A stretch of 64,000 bases of DNA from Marinilactibacillus sp042660675 (GCF_042660675.1 NZ_JBHSUL010000034.1:1-64000), one strand, 5' to 3'. Shown: positions 25,291 to 35,108, counted from the first letter of the stretch. Made by a program: numbers and translations. Notes: a model not told the origin generated them from the letters alone.

Positions 25291-25409
25291 ATTTATTTTT
25301 TATACGAAATTAATGACTTAGATATAAGTGACATTTTTTACGTTCAAAAGAAAATTATGTTAAAGTAATAGAAAATACATAACTCAGTAATTAGAAGGAA
25401 GGCATTTTT

Positions 25410-26615
25410 ATGCAATTAGTGATTCATCAATTAATCATTTTATTATTTGTCAGTATGATCGTTTTTACAATAGACGTGAAACAGTATTACTTTCCAGTAC
25501 CAGTTGTGCTGGTTTTTATCGGTATCGGACTTTCTTTTTTGCCCTTATTTTCAGGATTTGAGACTTCTAAAGATATTCTCTACGAACTATTCATCCCAGG
25601 CCTACTTTTTGTGTCAGCCTATCAGTACTCGGCTGAGGCCTTTAAGAAAAACGCCTTACTTATCGTTGCCTTAAGTACTTTAGGGATGATTGCGACAGTT
25701 CTTCTATTAGGTGCTAGCATCTATTATGCAACTTCATTCTTCTACCCATTCAGTTGGAGTATCTCTTTTTTACTCGCGGCTATACTTGCTCCTACTGATC
25801 CGATTTCAGTTGTATCTATTCTCAAGCACAGCTCGGGTTCAGATGAAATCGCTGATGTGGTTGAGGGAGAATCTATGTTAAATGACGGAACAAGCGTTGT
25901 TCTATTCACTGTTTTTTTAACCCTTGTAGAATCAGGCGGTAGATTTTCAACCCTTCATTTCGTAGAAGATTTCGCCTTCGTAGCCATCGGCGGGGTCGTC
26001 GTTGGACTGGTATTTGGCTGGATTTTAAGTCAGGCTGTGCATATTACTTCCCATCAACCTTATCAAGTCATGTTGAGTGTATTAATTGCGTACGGTAGTT
26101 TCTTGCTCGCTGAAGAACTTGGCTTTTCTGGTGTGCTGGCAACGGTTGTTTCAGGGATCATGCTGTCTAATACTTTTTCCAAAAAAGAAAAAGAAAGACC
26201 CTTCAGAATCGCCCTTGGAGGCTTTTGGAATGTAATCGATCCATTGTTGTCCTCTATCCTATTTCTCTTTATCGGAATTCAATCAGCCGCTTACTTGAAT
26301 TTTGATTATTGGTATTTAGCCTTTATAATTTTCGTCCTTTCTGTTTTGGCCCGCTTTGCAGTTCTGGCTTTAACTTTATATTCTGTACCTAAATGGAGAA
26401 AAAAATTCAGTAATATCCTCTCCGTTCTGATTCTACTTTCATGGTCAGGAATCAAAGGATCTATGTCTGTGATTCTACTCCTATGGACATTGGATAGTTC
26501 AGCTGGTGAAATACCGATTTTGATTTCCTTAGCATTCGCTTCTATCCTGATCTCATTTGTATTACAAAGTGCAGGTATTTATCCATTGACTAAGTTCCTC
26601 AATAAAAAAAGGTGA
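25410..26615 (+). CDS. cation:proton antiporter, CPA1 family
   Basis: A 401-aa integral membrane protein of about 12 helices, exchanging Na+ (or K+) for H+. The CPA1 hallmarks are the LAPTDPISVVSIL motif and EGESMLNDGTSVVLF, with the paired Asp of the ion-binding site in the DGTSVV region. It lacks the long C-terminal cytoplasmic domain of some NhaP-type proteins. AGAAGGAAGG precedes ATG 25410. It stands alone between two terminators. Na+ efflux and pH homeostasis would suit a halotolerant or alkaliphilic host, but the ion preference is not readable here. Confidence 0.87.
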   Translation: MQLVIHQLIILLFVSMIVFTIDVKQYYFPVPVVLVFIGIGLSFLPLFSGFETSKDILYELFIPGLLFVSAYQYSAEAFKKNALLIVALSTLGMIATVLLLGASIYYATSFFYPFSWSISFLLAAILAPTDPISVVSILKHSSGSDEIADVVEGESMLNDGTSVVLFTVFLTLVESGGRFSTLHFVEDFAFVAIGGVVVGLVFGWILSQAVHITSHQPYQVMLSVLIAYGSFLLAEELGFSGVLATVVSGIMLSNTFSKKEKERPFRIALGGFWNVIDPLLSSILFLFIGIQSAAYLNFDYWYLAFIIFVLSVLARFAVLALTLYSVPKWRKKFSNILSVLILLSWSGIKGSMSVILLLWTLDSSAGEIPILISLAFASILISFVLQSAGIYPLTKFLNKKR

Positions 26616-26644
26616 AGTAGTCACGCTTATGATACATGAATCCA

Positions 26645-26693
26645 AAAAGCCCCGGTTAAAAGAGTAAGTACAACTCTTTTAGCCGGGGCTTTC
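26645..26693. terminator. strong bidirectional terminator between convergent genes
   Basis: AAAGCCCCGGTTAAAAGAGT paired with AACTCTTTTAGCCGGGGCTTT, T tracts on both sides. It serves the antiporter gene (+) and dtd (-). Confidence 0.95.
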
Positions 26694-26719
26694 TATATTG
26701 AAGTTTTTATCAGATCATT

Positions 26720-27166
26720 TTACCTATTCTGAGAATCAATTGTAATGGTTACCGGTCCGTCATTAATCAAGAAAACTTGCATATCTGCTCCAAAACGGCC
26801 CGTTTCAACTCTAATTCCCTGATTTCTAAGAGACTGGTTGAATTGCTCATATAAAGGGATTGCTATATCGGGCTTAGCCGAGCGAGTAAAGCTTGGACGA
26901 TTTCCTTTTTTCGTATCGGCAAATAATGTGAACTGAGAAACCGATAAGATTGAACCTTCTACTTGACGTAGAGAAAGATTCATCTTTCCTTTTTCATCTT
27001 CAAATATGCGCATATTACTCACTTTTTGAACAAGATAGTCTACGTCTTCATCTGAGTCGTTTTCACCAATACCTACAAGAATCATTAACCCTTTATCAAT
27101 CGAACCTACAATATCATTATCAATCTTAACTTGAGCTTCTAAAACTCTTTGTATAACTAAACGCAA
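26720..27166 (-). CDS. dtd: D-aminoacyl-tRNA deacylase
   Basis: A 148-aa quality-control enzyme that removes D-amino acids from mischarged tRNA. The family blocks are MRLVIQRVLEAQV at the N-terminus, the LVGIGENDSDEDVDYLVQKV stretch, the SVSQFTLFAD motif and the C-terminal NDGPVTITID with its GP motif. It follows rel by 38 nt, the standard Firmicutes rel-dtd pair, and ends before a strong terminator. The start is ATG 27166. Confidence 0.96.
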   Translation of the reverse strand: MRLVIQRVLEAQVKIDNDIVGSIDKGLMILVGIGENDSDEDVDYLVQKVSNMRIFEDEKGKMNLSLRQVEGSILSVSQFTLFADTKKGNRPSFTRSAKPDIAIPLYEQFNQSLRNQGIRVETGRFGADMQVFLINDGPVTITIDSQNR

Positions 27167-27204
27167 CGCTTTCCCTCCAGATTAACCATTGGATAAACTC
27201 TAAA

Positions 27205-29415
27205 TCAAGATGTGATTCTCTTAACAGAGTAGACATCAGGAATGGACTTCACTTTATCAACAATTTTTTCAAGTTCTGCCAAGTTTTGAATGCCTATCGT
27301 CACCCGAATAATCGCCATTTTATTGTTATCAATTCTTCCGTTTACATTATTCAGATTTCCAGTTTGAGAATTGATGACTTGTAGCACTTCATTCAGTAAG
27401 CCAGAACGGTCATAGCCTTGTACTTGTAATTCTGCATTATAGGATTTTTCAGTTCCTGCAGATTCCCATTCTACATCAATTAAACGTTGATCAGCATCTT
27501 CTGAAGCATGAACATTTGGACAATCTACTCGGTGAATAGAAACACCGCGTCCTCTTGTAATATAGCCGACTATATCATCACCAGGTACAGGATTACAACA
27601 TTTACTTAAACGAACAAGCAAATTGTCTGCACCTTGGATCATTACGCCGCCTTCATGCCTGATTTTCATTTTTTCCGGTTCTTTTTTCTGTTTCATTTCT
27701 ATTGGATTGTTTTCATCCAATTGGAGTGCTTTTTCTTCACGTTCTTTTCTTAACTTATCTGTTAAACGATTCGCGACGGTAACCACTTTTAATTCTCCAA
27801 AACCGATAGACGCGAAGAAATCGTCGTTGTGCTGATAGTTAAATCTCTCTGCAATTTTTTTGATTGCGTCTTTTTTCATCACTTCTTTTGGATTGAATCC
27901 CATGTCAAGAATCTGTTTTTCAAGAATATCTTTGCCACGTTCAACATTCTGTTCTTTTTCCTGCGTTTTGAAAAAACGTTTGATTTTATTTTTTGCTTTT
28001 GACGTATTGACGTAATTTAGCCAATCTCTACTTGGACCAAATGAATTCGGAGACGTCAACATTTCTACAATATCCCCGTTTTTTAATTTATAATTTAAGG
28101 GAACGATTTTGCCGTTTACTTTAGCTCCCATGGACTTGCTTCCAACTTCTGTATGCACATGGAAAGCAAAATCTAGTGTACTGGAGCCTGATGGCAGTTC
28201 CATAACGTCGCCTTTAGGACTGAATACATACACTTTATCTTTAAAAATATCTTGTTTAATTGAGTCCATGAAGTCACTAGCGTCATTCGATTCACTCTGA
28301 AGTTCTAAAATATCTCTGAACCAAGAAATATGCTGAGACATGTCATCGTTATCGATTTTCTCTGTAATGCCTTCTTTATAAGCCCAGTGAGCTGCCACAC
28401 CATACTCGGCAATCTCGTGCATTTTAACTGTTCTGATCTGAACTTCTAAAGGTGTTGCATTCGGACCTAGCACAGTCGTGTGTAAAGACTGGTACATATT
28501 TGCTTTTGGCATCGCAATATAATCTTTGAAACGACCTGGCATAGGTTTCCATCTAGTATGAATCGCACCCAAAACACCATAACAGTCCTTAATAGAATCC
28601 ACGATGACTCTGATTGCTAAAAGATCATAGATTTCATTGAACTGTTTTTTCTGATGTTTCATTTTTTTATAGATAGAGTAGATATGCTTCGGCCGTCCAG
28701 TAATATTCGCTTTTATTCCTAATTCTTCAACGGATTCAACGATTGCACTTTTTGAGTCTTCAATGTAACGTTCTCTATCTTCTCTTCTTGAATTCATTAA
28801 ATGAACGATGCGGTAATATTGTTGAGGATTCATGTATCTTAAGGAAGTATCTTCTAGTTCCCATTTAATACGGCTGATACCCAAGCGATCCGCTAATGGT
28901 GCATAAATTTCAAGTGTTTCTTTAGCAATATCTCTTTGTTTTTCGGGACGGTGATGTTTGAGTGTGCGCATGTTATGAACGCGGTCTGCCAGTTTTACTA
29001 ATATAACTCTGACGTCTTGAGCCATAGCTAGTAACATTTTCCGGTGATTTTCAGCTTGGTGTTCTTGTTTGGATTTGAATTTTATTTTCCCTAATTTTGT
29101 TACACCATCTACTAAATCTGCTACTTCAGGTGTAAAGATATTAGAAATATCTGCATAGGTATATTCTGTGTCTTCGATTACATCATGAAGAAAACCAGTA
29201 GCAACGGTTACGGGATCCATTTTCAGATCTGCAAGAATTCCAGCTACTTGGACAGGATGCATGATGTAAGCTTCTCCAGACTTGCGAATCTGACCTCTAT
29301 GCGCCTCTTCGGCCAAGTCATATGCCTGTTTAACAAACGTTACGTGCTTGCTGTTCATATACGTTAAACAAAGCGCTATAACTTCTTGAGGAGTATAGTC
29401 TTTTTTTTGTGACAT
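27205..29415 (-). CDS. relA: bifunctional (p)ppGpp synthetase/hydrolase, Rel type
   Basis: A 736-aa long RSH enzyme of the stringent response. The N-terminal hydrolase HD domain has FLHDVIEDTEYT with the metal-binding residues, so hydrolysis should be active. The synthetase domain begins around residue 240 (GRPKHIYSIYKKM). A TGS domain (about 395-455, VYVFSPKGDVMELPSGSS), a zinc-finger region with LSKCCNPVPGDDIVGY and a C-terminal ACT domain (about 665-735) complete it. It senses uncharged tRNA on the ribosome. It is co-transcribed with dtd downstream. Confidence 0.96.
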   Translation of the reverse strand: MSQKKDYTPQEVIALCLTYMNSKHVTFVKQAYDLAEEAHRGQIRKSGEAYIMHPVQVAGILADLKMDPVTVATGFLHDVIEDTEYTYADISNIFTPEVADLVDGVTKLGKIKFKSKQEHQAENHRKMLLAMAQDVRVILVKLADRVHNMRTLKHHRPEKQRDIAKETLEIYAPLADRLGISRIKWELEDTSLRYMNPQQYYRIVHLMNSRREDRERYIEDSKSAIVESVEELGIKANITGRPKHIYSIYKKMKHQKKQFNEIYDLLAIRVIVDSIKDCYGVLGAIHTRWKPMPGRFKDYIAMPKANMYQSLHTTVLGPNATPLEVQIRTVKMHEIAEYGVAAHWAYKEGITEKIDNDDMSQHISWFRDILELQSESNDASDFMDSIKQDIFKDKVYVFSPKGDVMELPSGSSTLDFAFHVHTEVGSKSMGAKVNGKIVPLNYKLKNGDIVEMLTSPNSFGPSRDWLNYVNTSKAKNKIKRFFKTQEKEQNVERGKDILEKQILDMGFNPKEVMKKDAIKKIAERFNYQHNDDFFASIGFGELKVVTVANRLTDKLRKEREEKALQLDENNPIEMKQKKEPEKMKIRHEGGVMIQGADNLLVRLSKCCNPVPGDDIVGYITRGRGVSIHRVDCPNVHASEDADQRLIDVEWESAGTEKSYNAELQVQGYDRSGLLNEVLQVINSQTGNLNNVNGRIDNNKMAIIRVTIGIQNLAELEKIVDKVKSIPDVYSVKRITS

Positions 29416-29498
29416 AAATCCTACCTTCTTTTCTCATGATTTCATTGTTACCTGGTTTATGAATAAATTAGTGTTGACCTTTACTGAATTGATAATAA

Positions 29499-29524
29499 AA
29501 CCAGCACTTTTTACAGTGCTGGTT
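29499..29524 (-). terminator. rho-independent terminator of the deoC unit
   Basis: AACCAGCACT / AGTGCTGGTT stem around TTTTAC. On the minus strand the stem is followed by TTATT; it lies 63 nt past deoC and before the relA promoter region. Confidence 0.75.
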
Positions 29525-29587
29525 CTAAGGTATATTATATCGTTTTTAAGCCGTACTTTCAACCGGTCAAGAGCACGCTGCTTTAGA

Positions 29588-30256
29588 TTAGTAAGTTTCA
29601 GAACCTTCTACACCTTCGACTAAAGCAATACCATTTGACGTTCCGATTCTAGTCGCTCCAGCTTCAATCATTGCTTTAGCATCTTCTAAAGTACGAACGC
29701 CCCCAGAAGCTTTCACGCCCATTTCTGGACCTACAGCTAAACGCATCAATTTAATATCTTCAACTGTCGCGCCTCCTGTTGAAAAGCCAGTTGACGTTTT
29801 AACAAAATCAGCACCTGCTCGCTTAGCAATTTCACATGCTCTGATTTTTTCATTGTGTTCAAGCAAAGATGTTTCAATGATCACTTTAACGATGGCTTTA
29901 TGATCAGCAGCTTTTACAACTGCTTTAATATCGTCATGTACGAATCCGAAATCTTCACTCTTCATTGCACCAATATTGATAACCATGTCGACTTCATTTG
30001 CTCCGTCAGCAATGGCTTGTTTCGTTTCAGCTACTTTAATTTCTGTAGTGTTTGCCCCTAAAGGAAATCCAATAACGGTACAAGTTTGTACATCTGTACC
30101 CTTAAGTAAATCAGAAACATAAGATACCCATGTAGGGTTGACACATACTGCTTTAAAATCATATTTCTTTGCATCTAAACAAGCTTGTTGAATAATAAGG
30201 TCTGTTGCTTCTGGTTTAAGTACGGTGTGATCGATATAGCTTTTTAAGTTTTCCAT
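29588..30256 (-). CDS. deoC: deoxyribose-phosphate aldolase
   Basis: A 222-aa class I aldolase that splits 2-deoxyribose 5-phosphate into glyceraldehyde 3-phosphate and acetaldehyde, for deoxynucleoside salvage. Key blocks are YIDHTVLKPEAT, the CTVIGFPLG motif, DMVINIG, and the Schiff-base Lys in GADFVKTSTGFSTGGAT. The second conserved Lys lies in VKASGGVR. No nucleoside permease or phosphorylase gene is adjacent. It is 44 nt downstream of prmA on the same strand and could be read with it. Confidence 0.95.
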   Translation of the reverse strand: MENLKSYIDHTVLKPEATDLIIQQACLDAKKYDFKAVCVNPTWVSYVSDLLKGTDVQTCTVIGFPLGANTTEIKVAETKQAIADGANEVDMVINIGAMKSEDFGFVHDDIKAVVKAADHKAIVKVIIETSLLEHNEKIRACEIAKRAGADFVKTSTGFSTGGATVEDIKLMRLAVGPEMGVKASGGVRTLEDAKAMIEAGATRIGTSNGIALVEGVEGSETY

Positions 30257-30300
30257 TGATAAATTCCTGCTTTCTAAGTGAGTGATTTAAAATAATGTTG

Positions 30301-31251
30301 TTAATCTTCTTCAGGTTTGATGGCTAAAATGGCGATCCAATCACCCATCTGGTTAATCTGCTGGATTTCAAATCCATTTGCAACTAAACTTTCTAGCACT
30401 TGTTCTTTTTTATCTAAAATAATTCCTGAAGACAAGAATTGCCCACCAGGTCTCAGGTTCTTGAAAGCATCCGGAATCAATTTCAAAATAATTTCTGCAA
30501 GGATGTTGGCAACGATAATATCTGCCTGTACATCGATTCCTTTTAACAAGTCATTAGGTTTGATCGTGATGTCTGCGTCTAATTGGTTTAGTTTGACATT
30601 ATCTAAAGCAGATTTAACAGCTACGTCATCCAAATCATAGGCTTGTATAGAAGCTACTCCAAGCAGTGCGCTAGCGATTGTCAAGACCCCCGACCCAGTT
30701 CCAACATCAAGGATCTGTTCTCCACCGCGCACGATGGATTCTAGAGACTGTAGACATAACTGTGTTGTTGGGTGCGTTCCGGTCCCAAAAGCCAGTCCTG
30801 GATCTAGTGTGATAATTTTTTCGTCTTCATGTTTTTTCGTATACGCTTCCCACTGAGGGACAATTGTCATATACCTAGTAATTGAAACAGGATGATAATG
30901 CTTTTTCCAAGCATTAGCCCATTCTTCTTCAATCACATCCACAGTTTCTACTTGAAATTCCTCAATATTTAAATCGTAGTTTTTTAATTCTTCGATTCTT
31001 CTGATCAACAAATCTTTAGTTTCTTCAGAAGCGTCTTTTCCGTAGAAATATCCTTTAATTAAAACCCCATCTTTAGGAAAGTCGTCTTCATTCAGTTCCC
31101 AAAGAGAGTCAGTACCATATTCAGGATGAACTAAAAAGTCTTGCCGATCAGCAACTGATACACCAGCTGATCCTAGCTCAACTAAGATATTAGAGACTGC
31201 TTCAGAAGCCTCACTATTGATAAAAACTTTATATTCTTTCCACTCCACCAT
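30301..31251 (-). CDS. prmA: ribosomal protein L11 methyltransferase
   Basis: A 316-aa S-adenosylmethionine-dependent methyltransferase that modifies ribosomal protein L11. The N-terminal domain carries the typical EWKEYKVFI start. The Rossmann part has the SAM motif ILDVGTGSGVLTIA and the substrate loop NILAEI (an N-P-P-like block in this family), preceded by LDPGLAFGTGTHPTT. The start is taken at ATG 31251, since the ATG at 31260 abuts the ribosome site AAGGATGA. The 5' end overlaps the DUF3013 gene by 23 nt. Confidence 0.92.
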   Translation of the reverse strand: MVEWKEYKVFINSEASEAVSNILVELGSAGVSVADRQDFLVHPEYGTDSLWELNEDDFPKDGVLIKGYFYGKDASEETKDLLIRRIEELKNYDLNIEEFQVETVDVIEEEWANAWKKHYHPVSITRYMTIVPQWEAYTKKHEDEKIITLDPGLAFGTGTHPTTQLCLQSLESIVRGGEQILDVGTGSGVLTIASALLGVASIQAYDLDDVAVKSALDNVKLNQLDADITIKPNDLLKGIDVQADIIVANILAEIILKLIPDAFKNLRPGGQFLSSGIILDKKEQVLESLVANGFEIQQINQMGDWIAILAIKPEED

Positions 31252-31780
31252 TCGCTTCATCCTTTTTGATTTGGTTTATAAATGATTCTTCTTCATCCAG
31301 TTTCATCTGAATTTTTTCTTTATCATATCGATCAAGCGATTTGAGTGTTTGAACAGCGCCTTCAAGATCGCGGTCATTCCAAACCAGTCTAAACTCTCCA
31401 GTTACGTTATCTAAAGCAAAGTTTTCGAGTTCCGTTATCCCTGCTTCAGCCACGATATTCAACTGGTTAATAATAGCATCCACGTACCCTTTTTCGATTC
31501 CTACGTGGCTATTTATTATCACTGCTTCTAGATAGTTCTGTGGCTTAACGTGTGCATAAGCTGGATCATAAAAACAAATGACATCTTCAAATTGAATCGA
31601 TCCTGGCATATTGGAACGACCAGTTACATCTTGAACCTGTAAAGTTTCATCAACCTTAACGTTGAAGGTAATATAAACTTCGACCAATCTTTTCTTTGTA
31701 TTTTTAACAACTTTCCATTGGAAAACCGGATAGATTGATTTTAGTTCATCGTCTATATATGTTGCGAGATCTGATTTCAA
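31229..31780 (-). CDS. DUF3013 family protein
   Basis: A 183-aa cytoplasmic acidic protein of a family found mainly in Lactobacillales and of unknown function. The resemblance is in length and in blocks such as FQWKVVKNTKKRLVEVYI, DVICFYDPAYAHVKP and FRLVWNDRDLEG. The start is set at TTG 31780, seven nucleotides after a perfect AGGAGGG; no ATG fits. The gene overlaps prmA by 23 nt and lies 28 nt after the DNA glycosylase gene, so the three probably form one operon with deoC possibly included. Confidence 0.8.
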   Translation of the reverse strand: MKSDLATYIDDELKSIYPVFQWKVVKNTKKRLVEVYITFNVKVDETLQVQDVTGRSNMPGSIQFEDVICFYDPAYAHVKPQNYLEAVIINSHVGIEKGYVDAIINQLNIVAEAGITELENFALDNVTGEFRLVWNDRDLEGAVQTLKSLDRYDKEKIQMKLDEEESFINQIKKDEANGGVERI

Positions 31781-31808
31781 TTTGTACCCTCCTATAATGT
31801 GCGTCAAT

Positions 31809-32459
31809 TTATTTTAACACAGTCTTCCATCCATTATCTACGGAAACCTTTCCGCGCTTTCTTGAAACGTAAGGATTACCAACGACTGTGTACCTTAAGG
31901 GCTCTTCTGTCCATATTCCTTTATTTGGAATACCGATTCTAGGAGAAGCTTCAATGACTTGAGGAATTTTTTTCAATGAGTCGTCTATATAAAGCGGCTT
32001 TTCATTTATATTCGTTCCATTGTCCGACATATTGATCCCCATAGCTTTTGTCATCTTCCCAGGACCATTTGTCAATTCAACCCCTTGCTTCTTGCGATTC
32101 ATCAACATCAGTTCTTCACCTTCAAATGGTTCAATTGCACGTATTAATACTGCATGAGGAGTGCCTTCAGGTTGCGTCACAATATTGAGCATATGATGGG
32201 TATGCATACTATAAATATAAACGGTACCCGCAGTTTCATACATTGCAGCGACTCTAGGAGTTTTTCTCCCATTAAACGTATGTGCAGCTTCATCTTCTAC
32301 CCCTAGATAAGCTTCTGTCTCTACAATCCATCCTGATACTTTTCCTGCTTCGGTTTCTTTAACGACTAAGCAACCAAGTAATTGTTTTGCGATTTCTTCT
32401 GTACTTTTATTGGAATCAATTTCATTTAACTTCAAACTTTTAACACTCACCTTATTCAT
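31809..32459 (-). CDS. 3-methyladenine DNA glycosylase (AAG/MPG type)
   Basis: A 216-aa base-excision repair glycosylase for alkylated and deaminated purines. The fold marks are AKQLLGCLVV, the catalytic Glu block VETEAYLGVEDEAAHTFNGRKTPR, the TVYIYSMHTHHMLNIV (Tyr and His of the base-flipping pocket) and the ELTNGPGKMTKAMGI block, where the flipped base is read. The start is ATG 32459. It is likely the first gene of the set with DUF3013 and prmA, placed behind the terminator at 32468. Confidence 0.93.
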   Translation of the reverse strand: MNKVSVKSLKLNEIDSNKSTEEIAKQLLGCLVVKETEAGKVSGWIVETEAYLGVEDEAAHTFNGRKTPRVAAMYETAGTVYIYSMHTHHMLNIVTQPEGTPHAVLIRAIEPFEGEELMLMNRKKQGVELTNGPGKMTKAMGINMSDNGTNINEKPLYIDDSLKKIPQVIEASPRIGIPNKGIWTEEPLRYTVVGNPYVSRKRGKVSVDNGWKTVLK

Positions 32460-32467
32460 TTTATAGA

Positions 32468-32501
32468 TAAAGAAAAAGCACGCTGATAATCAACATGCTT
32501 T
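32468..32501 (-). terminator. rho-independent terminator of the CNNM/CorC gene
   Basis: AAAGCATGTTGA / TCAGCGTGCTTT stem with two G-U pairs (minus-strand reading), then a T run. It separates the CNNM/CorC gene from the glycosylase gene. Confidence 0.8.
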
Positions 32502-32508
32502 CACTATT

Positions 32509-33786
32509 TTACTTAGAATCAGGATCCATACTCTTGTAGTCCACCTGAATTTCAAGCACTCTTCTATTTTTCACTTCAAGAACGGTTACTTCCATATTTT
32601 TATAAGTGAACTGATCACCTTCAAATGGAACTCGGTTCAATTCTTCGATGACAAATCCACTCACGGTATTGGAAATAAATTCATCAGAATCATCTAACCT
32701 GAATAAATCAAACAATTTGTCTAATTTGGCCGTTCCTTTAATTTTATAAGATTCACCTTCAACAACTTCAAAGATTTCTTGTTCAATAACATCTGATTCA
32801 TCCCAGATTTCACCTACAAGTTCTTCCAGAACATCTTCCATTGTGGCAATTCCTACTGTTCCGCCGTGTTCATCCGTTACAATCGCCATATGCGTTTTCT
32901 TTAACTGCATCGTTCTAAGCAGTCTAGATAAATTCATAACTGGCGGCACGAAAATCACTTCTTTGATGATGGTTAAAATCGAAGTTGCCTTTCCAGTTCG
33001 CTCCTTAGCTTTAAGGTAGCGATTAAAATCTTTTTCGTGAAGGATACCGACAACGTGGTCAATTGTGTCATCGTACATAATCAATCTAGAAAAATTATGT
33101 GTACTAAATAACTCTTCTATTTTGCGATCATCTTCATTAACATCACACCCAACGACGTCGACTCTTGGCATTAAAATTGTCGATACTTCAAGGTCATCAA
33201 ATTCTATAGCTGATCTTACAAGTTGATGCTCGTGATCTTCTATACTTCCGCCTAGTTCAGCCTGATCAACCATTGAAAGTAACTCATCTTCACTAATCGT
33301 TTCCTGACCATCAAAGTCGAATAGTTTGTCTAACAGCATTCTCCATTTTTCAAAAAACCAAATTGCTGGTCTGAATATAGTCATCAACACTTGAATAACC
33401 GGAGAAGCAAATTTTGCAATTGTTTCAGATTTTTCCTTTGCAATCGTTTTTGGTGTGATTTCTCCAAAGATCAATACAATAACTGTGATTACGATTGTCG
33501 CAATTGTCGCACCATATGTTGGAAACCACTTTACAAATAGCAATGTAGCGATGGCTGATGTGGCAATGTTTACGATGTTGTTTCCGATTAGTATTGTAGA
33601 TAACACGGAATCAAATCTTTCAGCTAAGTGTAAGGTTCTTTTAGCTTGTTTATTTCCACTTTCCGCTTCATTTCGCAACCGAATTCTGTTTGCTGAAGTA
33701 AAGGCTGTTTCTGATGAAGAAAAGAAAGCCGATAAAACGATTAATACGATTAAGAGCAATATACTCGATAAATCCCCACTGTCCAT
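32509..33786 (-). CDS. CNNM-type transporter (DUF21, CBS pair, CorC_HlyC domain)
   Basis: A 425-aa membrane protein of the CNNM/CorC (hemolysin C-like) family, linked in other species to Mg2+ export. The N-terminal DUF21 part has about four helices and the SAFFSSSETAFTSANRIR motif, where the Ser/Asn residues line the ion site. The pair of CBS domains (about 205-335) is followed by a CorC_HlyC domain (about 345-420). The region upstream, 33787-34026, has a GATATAATATAC-like -10 element near 33820 and no other gene. Metal specificity is inferred from the family. Confidence 0.87.
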   Translation of the reverse strand: MDSGDLSSILLLIVLIVLSAFFSSSETAFTSANRIRLRNEAESGNKQAKRTLHLAERFDSVLSTILIGNNIVNIATSAIATLLFVKWFPTYGATIATIVITVIVLIFGEITPKTIAKEKSETIAKFASPVIQVLMTIFRPAIWFFEKWRMLLDKLFDFDGQETISEDELLSMVDQAELGGSIEDHEHQLVRSAIEFDDLEVSTILMPRVDVVGCDVNEDDRKIEELFSTHNFSRLIMYDDTIDHVVGILHEKDFNRYLKAKERTGKATSILTIIKEVIFVPPVMNLSRLLRTMQLKKTHMAIVTDEHGGTVGIATMEDVLEELVGEIWDESDVIEQEIFEVVEGESYKIKGTAKLDKLFDLFRLDDSDEFISNTVSGFVIEELNRVPFEGDQFTYKNMEVTVLEVKNRRVLEIQVDYKSMDPDSK

Positions 33787-34026
33787 TAAGCTGGACTTCC
33801 CCCTTTATAATTCTATATAGTATATTATATCATATACATTTTAAATTTTTCACAATACTCTGTTGATTTTAGGAATTACTTAACTTTTAACTTTCTACAA
33901 ATCATTAATACAATCGAATCATTAATTGATTAGACTCATCATGCAGGCAAGTACTTCATATAGTATATCACTATAGGGACTAGATTTAAAATCTCTTGAT
34001 AAATCAAAAGTTAAAGGACTGATAGA

Positions 34027-34455
34027 ATGATTAGGGAAGCGCGTTTAACTGATATTGAAAGTATCTGTACCTTGATGGGACATTTAGGCTACACAACTAC
34101 TCACGAACAAATGATTGAACGGTTTCATAAAATTGATGGACATCCAGATTATAGGACTTACCTTGCTGAACAAAACGGTCTAGTGACCGGTATGGTCGGA
34201 TGCGTTATAGGTCATCCATACGAAAGTGACTATGACTATATCAGAATTACCGCTTTGGTAGTCGACCCAGATTTTCGGAAACAAGGTATTGCCAAAAGAT
34301 TACTCTTAAAAGTAGAAGAATTGGCACACCAATTGAGTATAGACAAAATCGCTTTAAATAGTGGAAAAAGAAGCGAAAGACAGCAAGCCCACAAATTTTA
34401 TATGCACAATGGATTTGAAATGAAGTCTTTAGGATTCGTTAAACATATTCGTTGA
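34027..34455 (+). CDS. GNAT-family N-acetyltransferase
   Basis: A 142-aa acetyl-CoA dependent transferase. The GNAT core is visible: MIREARLTDIESI at the start, the acceptor strand ITALVVDPDFRKQGIAKRLLLKVEE with the Q/R-x-x-G-I/V-A pyrophosphate loop, and the HKFYMHNGFE closing block. The substrate is unknown. It is the only plus-strand gene between the CNNM gene and the small membrane protein at 36304, and opens an AT-rich islet of accessory genes. Confidence 0.85.
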   Translation: MIREARLTDIESICTLMGHLGYTTTHEQMIERFHKIDGHPDYRTYLAEQNGLVTGMVGCVIGHPYESDYDYIRITALVVDPDFRKQGIAKRLLLKVEELAHQLSIDKIALNSGKRSERQQAHKFYMHNGFEMKSLGFVKHIR

Positions 34456-34537
34456 ATTTTATTGTAAGTGTATTATTTTAGAATCAATTAAAATTCCGAA
34501 AAATGCACATACATGACATCATAATCATGTACGTATT

Positions 34538-35108
34538 TTAATTTTCAAAATTAAATACATAGTCTAATTTTTTAATAAAGAGATCATTTGTATCGATTGG
34601 TAATTTATATCTTTTTAGTACTTCTGTCAATTCAGTAAGATCTTCAAATTGATTTACACCATCATTTGATTGGACCTCAATTTCGATAAAGAGATATTTG
34701 CTATTTACATTTTGTACTATTAAGCTTAGCGTATTATTTGAATAAACAGTGCATTCATTGCGTAGATGGACCCATTGCTTGAAATCAAGTGCTGTAAGTA
34801 AATTATTTGCATCTTGATATGAAGCCACATCACAACTTACTTCAGATTGAGATAAGATCGTCTCATCATCCATTATTTTATTTTTTACAATTAATTTTGA
34901 CTCTACTCGATCGACGCGTCTTAAGATGAGTGTTTTAGATAACAACTCCATGCGGCTCATTTTCGAAAAATCCAAATTTCCCTTTTGATAATAATAATCT
35001 TCTAATTCAAAAGATTCCATTTTTTTAAATCCTTTTTGAATTAGAACGTTATGTAGGTCTTTATAACTTACTGTGAACTTCGACTGTCACTTCGTCAGTA
35101 TTTTTCAT
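34538..35108 (-). pseudogene. frameshifted CYTH-domain protein (CyaB/ThTPase-like)
   Basis: The frame from 35020 down to 34538 (160 codons) reads like the central and C-terminal parts of a CYTH tunnel protein: LILRRVDR, KLIVKNKI, SQSEVSCDV, ALDFKQW, and LFIEIEVQ with an acidic cluster. The missing first strand lies upstream in another frame: ATG 35108 behind AAAGGAG reads KNTDEVTVEVHSK (an E-x-E-x-K-like start) and then hits TAA. One nucleotide fewer near 35066 would continue it as YKDLHNVLIQKGFKKMES into the long frame. CYTH proteins hydrolyse triphosphates or make cAMP. This copy is probably broken, or there is a sequencing error. Confidence 0.68.
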
